18,953 bases of DNA from Deltaproteobacteria bacterium (GTDB lineage: Bacteria > Desulfobacterota > Syntrophia > Syntrophales > UBA2210), in assembly GCA_030603465.1 (NCBI GenBank), contig JAUVXT010000016.1, positions 1 through 18,953 on the forward strand, written 5' to 3'. Each line of letters begins with the position of its first letter. The stretch's first letter is position 1. The notes below the pieces were generated by a model that ran no database searches, was not told the origin of the DNA, and saw only the letters and a list, made by a program, of their open reading frames with translations. Shown here piece by piece: positions 14,766 through 18,953 of this stretch. Both the position numbers and the translations under genes were made by a program.

Positions 14766-16460
14766 ATGGGAGGAGAAATCACTTACCAGGACAAAGTATG
14801 GTTAAAATCCTATGAGAAGGGGGTTCCGGAGTTTATAGACTTTGAAGAGGTCTGTATGCCGGAATATCTGGACAGGTCTGCCGACGAATTTCCCGACAGG
14901 GATGCCCTGATTTTTCAGGGTTATCGGATAACCTTCAAAGAACTGAAAGAAATGGTGGACCGCTTCGCCACATGTCTCGCCTCATTCGGCATCAAAAAAG
15001 GGGATGCCGTAGCGATTCTGCTGCCAAACCTGATACCCTGTGCCGCGGCATCCTTCGCCGCCCTTAAACTCGGGGCAATTACCGTAATGAATAATCCCCT
15101 CTATACGGATCGTGAGCTGGAGTATCAGTTCAACAATTCAGGTTCCAAGGTGCTTATTACCCTGGACCTTCTGGGAAACCGGATGATAGACCTTCGCCCG
15201 AAGACAAAGATAACGGAGATCGTATATACATCCATTGGCGATTACCTGCCCTTTCCCAAGAGCCTCCTCTTTCCGCTGGTAGGTAAAAAGAAAAAACTTG
15301 CCGCCGACGTCAAGAAGGCCGAAAATGTTTACAAGTGGAAGGATTGTATCGCAAAACATGACCCCAATCCCCCGAAAGTGGAGATAGGCTTTGACGACGT
15401 TGCCATGTATCAGTACACGGGAGGCACAACCGGGGTCTCGAAGGGTGTCATGCTCACCCATTCCAACCTGAGCAAACAGGTGCAGCAGATCCGCGCCTGG
15501 TTCCCCACCTTCAACAAGGGTGAGGAAGTGATCCTGGGGGCCCTCCCCTTTTTCCATGTCTTCGGTCTTACCACGGCGATGAACCTTGGAATCTTTTTTG
15601 CCTGGACCGACATCCTCGTACCCAAACCGCAGCCGCAGCCCCTTCTCGAGGCCATAGCAAAGTTCAAACCCACCTTCGCGCCCCTCGTTCCGACCATGTA
15701 TATCGGCATGCTCAATCACCCCGACGTCAAAAAGACGGACATGACCTCCATAAAGGGGTGTTTTTCCGGCAGCGCTCCACTCCCGGTAGAGGTCATACAT
15801 AATTTCGAAGGGGCAACGGGGGCCGTCATCGTGGAGGGCTTCGGCCTTACGGAAACAACACCGGTCACGCACATAAATCCCTTTGCTGGTGGTGTACGCA
15901 AGGTGGGGAGCATCGGTGTCCCCATTTCCGATACGGAGTGCAGAATTGTCGATCTGGAAGAGGGTACCAAAGAGGTGCCCGTAGGCGAATCGGGCGAACT
16001 TATTATAAGGGGACCACAGGTGATGAAGGGGTATCTGGGCATGCCCGACGAAACGGCAAATACGATACGTGACGGCTGGTGCTACACCGGCGATATCGCC
16101 ACGATGGATGAAGACGGATATTTCTACATCGTGGACCGCAAGAAAGATATGATAATCTCCGGTGGCTACAATATCTACCCCCGCGACATAGACGAGGTCT
16201 TTTATGAAAATGCAAAGGTGCAGGAGGCCTGCGCCATCGGCGTTCCAGACCCGGAAAAGGGAGAAAACATCAAGGCATTCATTGTTCTCAAAGAAGGTGA
16301 AACAGCCACGGAAGAAGAGATGATAGATTTTTGCAAGGATAAACTGGCAAGGTACAAGTTGCCTTCAGAGATCGAATTCCGCGGAGAACTTCCGAAGACA
16401 AACGTAGGAAAGATCCTGAGAAAGCAGCTCAGGGCGGAAGAACTGGAAAAGCGCAAATAA
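14766..16460 (+). CDS. Acyl-CoA ligase, AMP-forming (medium/long-chain FadD type)
   Basis: 564 residues from ATG 14766. It activates a carboxylic acid to its CoA thioester with ATP, the entry step of beta-oxidation. Visible motifs: LPNLIPCAAASFAALKLGA; the P-loop YTGGTTGVSKGVMLTHSNL starting at Y217; GALPFFHVFGLT; EGFGLTETTPVTHINP; DGWCYTGDIATMDEDGYF; DRKKDMIISGGYNIYPRDID in the hinge; and LPKTNVGKILRKQLR with the catalytic lysine. All catalytic elements are intact. An in-frame ATG at 14679 exists, but AAGGAG lies 6 nt before ATG 14766 and the later start gives the usual family N-terminus (DKVWLKSYEKGVP). Closest in style to FadD-type long-chain ligases, though substrate length or an aromatic/alicyclic acid cannot be read from sequence. 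It stands alone with its own promoter, downstream of the ETF electron-transfer genes. Confidence 0.9.
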   Translation: MGGEITYQDKVWLKSYEKGVPEFIDFEEVCMPEYLDRSADEFPDRDALIFQGYRITFKELKEMVDRFATCLASFGIKKGDAVAILLPNLIPCAAASFAALKLGAITVMNNPLYTDRELEYQFNNSGSKVLITLDLLGNRMIDLRPKTKITEIVYTSIGDYLPFPKSLLFPLVGKKKKLAADVKKAENVYKWKDCIAKHDPNPPKVEIGFDDVAMYQYTGGTTGVSKGVMLTHSNLSKQVQQIRAWFPTFNKGEEVILGALPFFHVFGLTTAMNLGIFFAWTDILVPKPQPQPLLEAIAKFKPTFAPLVPTMYIGMLNHPDVKKTDMTSIKGCFSGSAPLPVEVIHNFEGATGAVIVEGFGLTETTPVTHINPFAGGVRKVGSIGVPISDTECRIVDLEEGTKEVPVGESGELIIRGPQVMKGYLGMPDETANTIRDGWCYTGDIATMDEDGYFYIVDRKKDMIISGGYNIYPRDIDEVFYENAKVQEACAIGVPDPEKGENIKAFIVLKEGETATEEEMIDFCKDKLARYKLPSEIEFRGELPKTNVGKILRKQLRAEELEKRK

Positions 16461-16492
16461 GGCAAAATCACTCTGCATGATGGCGAAACACG

Positions 16493-16528
16493 CCTCCGCC
16501 GGGGTCGAGACTTCGACCACGGCGGAGG
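16493..16528. terminator. Hairpin between converging acyl-CoA ligase and gpmI genes
   Basis: CCTCCGCCG (16493-16501) pairs with CGGCGGAGG (16520-16528), and after a single G/A mismatch GGTCGA (16503-16508) pairs with TCGACC (16513-16518) around GACT. This gives 15 bp of stem in a 36-nt palindrome placed between two converging stop codons. T-runs are weak on both sides, so its role as a shared terminator is likely but not certain. Confidence 0.65.
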
Positions 16529-16546
16529 TATTTACGAAACACTCTA

Positions 16547-18250
<1,704 letters not shown>

Positions 18251-18280
18251 TTAAATAATTCCTCTTCTATAGTTGACAGC

Positions 18281-18302
18281 CTCGTAAAAAGTCTTTTTCG
18301 AG
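18281..18302 (-). terminator. Possible terminator hairpin downstream of the acyl-CoA dehydrogenase gene
   Basis: CTCG-T-AAAAAG (18281-18291) faces CTTTTT-CGAG (18293-18302) with one bulged T and a 1-nt centre. With so short a centre the innermost pairs cannot form, so the actual loop is larger. It lies 15 nt past the acd stop on the minus strand. The run AGTCTTTTT may alternatively belong to a dispersed repeat. Confidence 0.4.
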
Positions 18303-18317
18303 CGACCTTGGAAGACT

Positions 18318-18953
18318 CTATCTCATCCCGAGGAGTTTTCTCGCGATCACCACCCTCTGAATCTCGTTTGTGCCTTCATATATCTGGCAAATCTTCGCGT
18401 CACGCATATGCCTTTCCGCCGGGTAATCTTTACAGTATCCATAGCCGCCGAATATCTGCACACCCTCAATTGAGGCCTTCATCGCGACATCGGAGGCGTA
18501 CATCTTCGCCATCGCCGATTCCTTCTCAAAATCATAGCCGTTATCCTCCAGCCAGGCAGCCTTGAGGAGCAACATCTCGGCCGCATCCAGCTCTGTTGCC
18601 ATATCGGCAAGCTTCCACTGAATGGCCTGGAACGACGTAATCGGCTTGCCGAACTGTTCTCTGTCCTTCGCATATTCCAGGGAGTCTTCAAGGACGGACC
18701 TTCCTATGCCGAGAGCCTGACAGCCGATTCCTATCCTTCCGGCATTGAGGCCCTCCATCATCTGCCTGAATCCGTCGCCCGGTTTTCCAAGCAGATTTCC
18801 GGCGGGGACCTCGGCGTCTTCGAAGACGAGTTCCGCCGTTCCCGATGCCGTTATGCCCATCTTTTCCTCTATGGTTCCCAGAGAATACCCGGGCGTGTTT
18901 TCCAGGTCCACACTTAGATTTATGATTCCCTTGTAACCCTTTGAGAGGTCTTC
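18318..18953 (-). CDS. Acyl-CoA dehydrogenase, C-terminal part (gene runs off window end)
   Basis: 211 residues are visible, starting mid-protein (EDLSKGYKGI...) at the window edge; the N-terminal half lies outside. It is a FAD enzyme that introduces a 2,3-double bond into acyl-CoA and donates electrons to ETF. Visible: EEKMGITASGTAELVFEDAE and VPAGNLLGKPGDGFRQMMEG from the middle beta domain; CQALGIGRSVLEDSLEYAKD, then REQFGKPI; FGGYGYCKDYPAERHMRDAK; and QIYEGTNEIQR, whose Glu (codon 18377-18375) is the catalytic base in the short/medium-chain family position. The ending VVIARKLLGMR is normal. It resembles butyryl-CoA/short-chain dehydrogenases, but related acids (cyclic or dicarboxylic acyl-CoA) remain possible. 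It is the natural electron donor to the EtfBA encoded at 10273-12036. Confidence 0.93.
   Translation of the reverse strand, partial: EDLSKGYKGIINLSVDLENTPGYSLGTIEEKMGITASGTAELVFEDAEVPAGNLLGKPGDGFRQMMEGLNAGRIGIGCQALGIGRSVLEDSLEYAKDREQFGKPITSFQAIQWKLADMATELDAAEMLLLKAAWLEDNGYDFEKESAMAKMYASDVAMKASIEGVQIFGGYGYCKDYPAERHMRDAKICQIYEGTNEIQRVVIARKLLGMR

Overview
The window looks like chromosome from a Gram-negative, fatty-acid-oxidising anaerobe, most likely Desulfobacterota of the Syntrophus/Smithella type. That placement is inferred from gene content, not from a marker gene. Gram-negative features are a Kdo transferase (lipid A core synthesis), a signal-peptide beta-barrel protein ending in Phe, and a lipoprotein. 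The metabolic signature is an AMP-forming acetyl-CoA synthetase, both subunits of an electron-transfer flavoprotein (ETF), a membrane FeS oxidoreductase of the ETF:menaquinone type, a medium/long-chain acyl-CoA ligase and an acyl-CoA dehydrogenase.

Layout. Positions 1-223 (-): start of a lipoprotein gene, with a near-consensus sigma70 promoter at 258-286. 224-621: mostly non-coding. 622-4294 (+): a multi-pass GT-C-like membrane protein with C-terminal TPRs, then waaA. 4297-5931 (-): hflX, converging on waaA with only 2 bp between the stops and apparently starting with AUA. 6021-7349 (-): an outer-membrane beta-barrel gene with its terminator. 7350-8075: a long divergent intergenic region holding the acs promoter, a leader of about 300 nt and a small heptamer repeat cluster. 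8076-10046 (+): acs, followed by a terminator and two further strong hairpins. 10273-14428 (+): etfB, etfA, then a 286-bp element bounded by 15/16-matching inverted repeats, then the FeS oxidoreductase and a terminator. 14621-16460 (+): promoter and acyl-CoA ligase. 16493-16528: hairpin shared with the converging gpmI. 16547-18250 (-): gpmI. 18318-18953 (-): 3' part of an acyl-CoA dehydrogenase gene.

How the genes work together (family knowledge plus inference). The acyl-CoA ligase activates a fatty or related acid, and the acyl-CoA dehydrogenase oxidises it and reduces ETF (EtfBA). The membrane FeS/haem oxidoreductase moves those electrons to menaquinone. Acetyl-CoA synthetase links acetate and acetyl-CoA. 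This is the known 'ETF to menaquinone' route of syntrophic and respiratory fatty acid oxidation. I found no CRISPR array, tRNA, rRNA, phage, defence or toxin gene. No clearly new multi-gene system is visible. The most unusual items are the probable AUA start of hflX, the inverted-repeat-bounded element inside the etf/oxidoreductase cluster, and the dense hairpins ahead of etfB.
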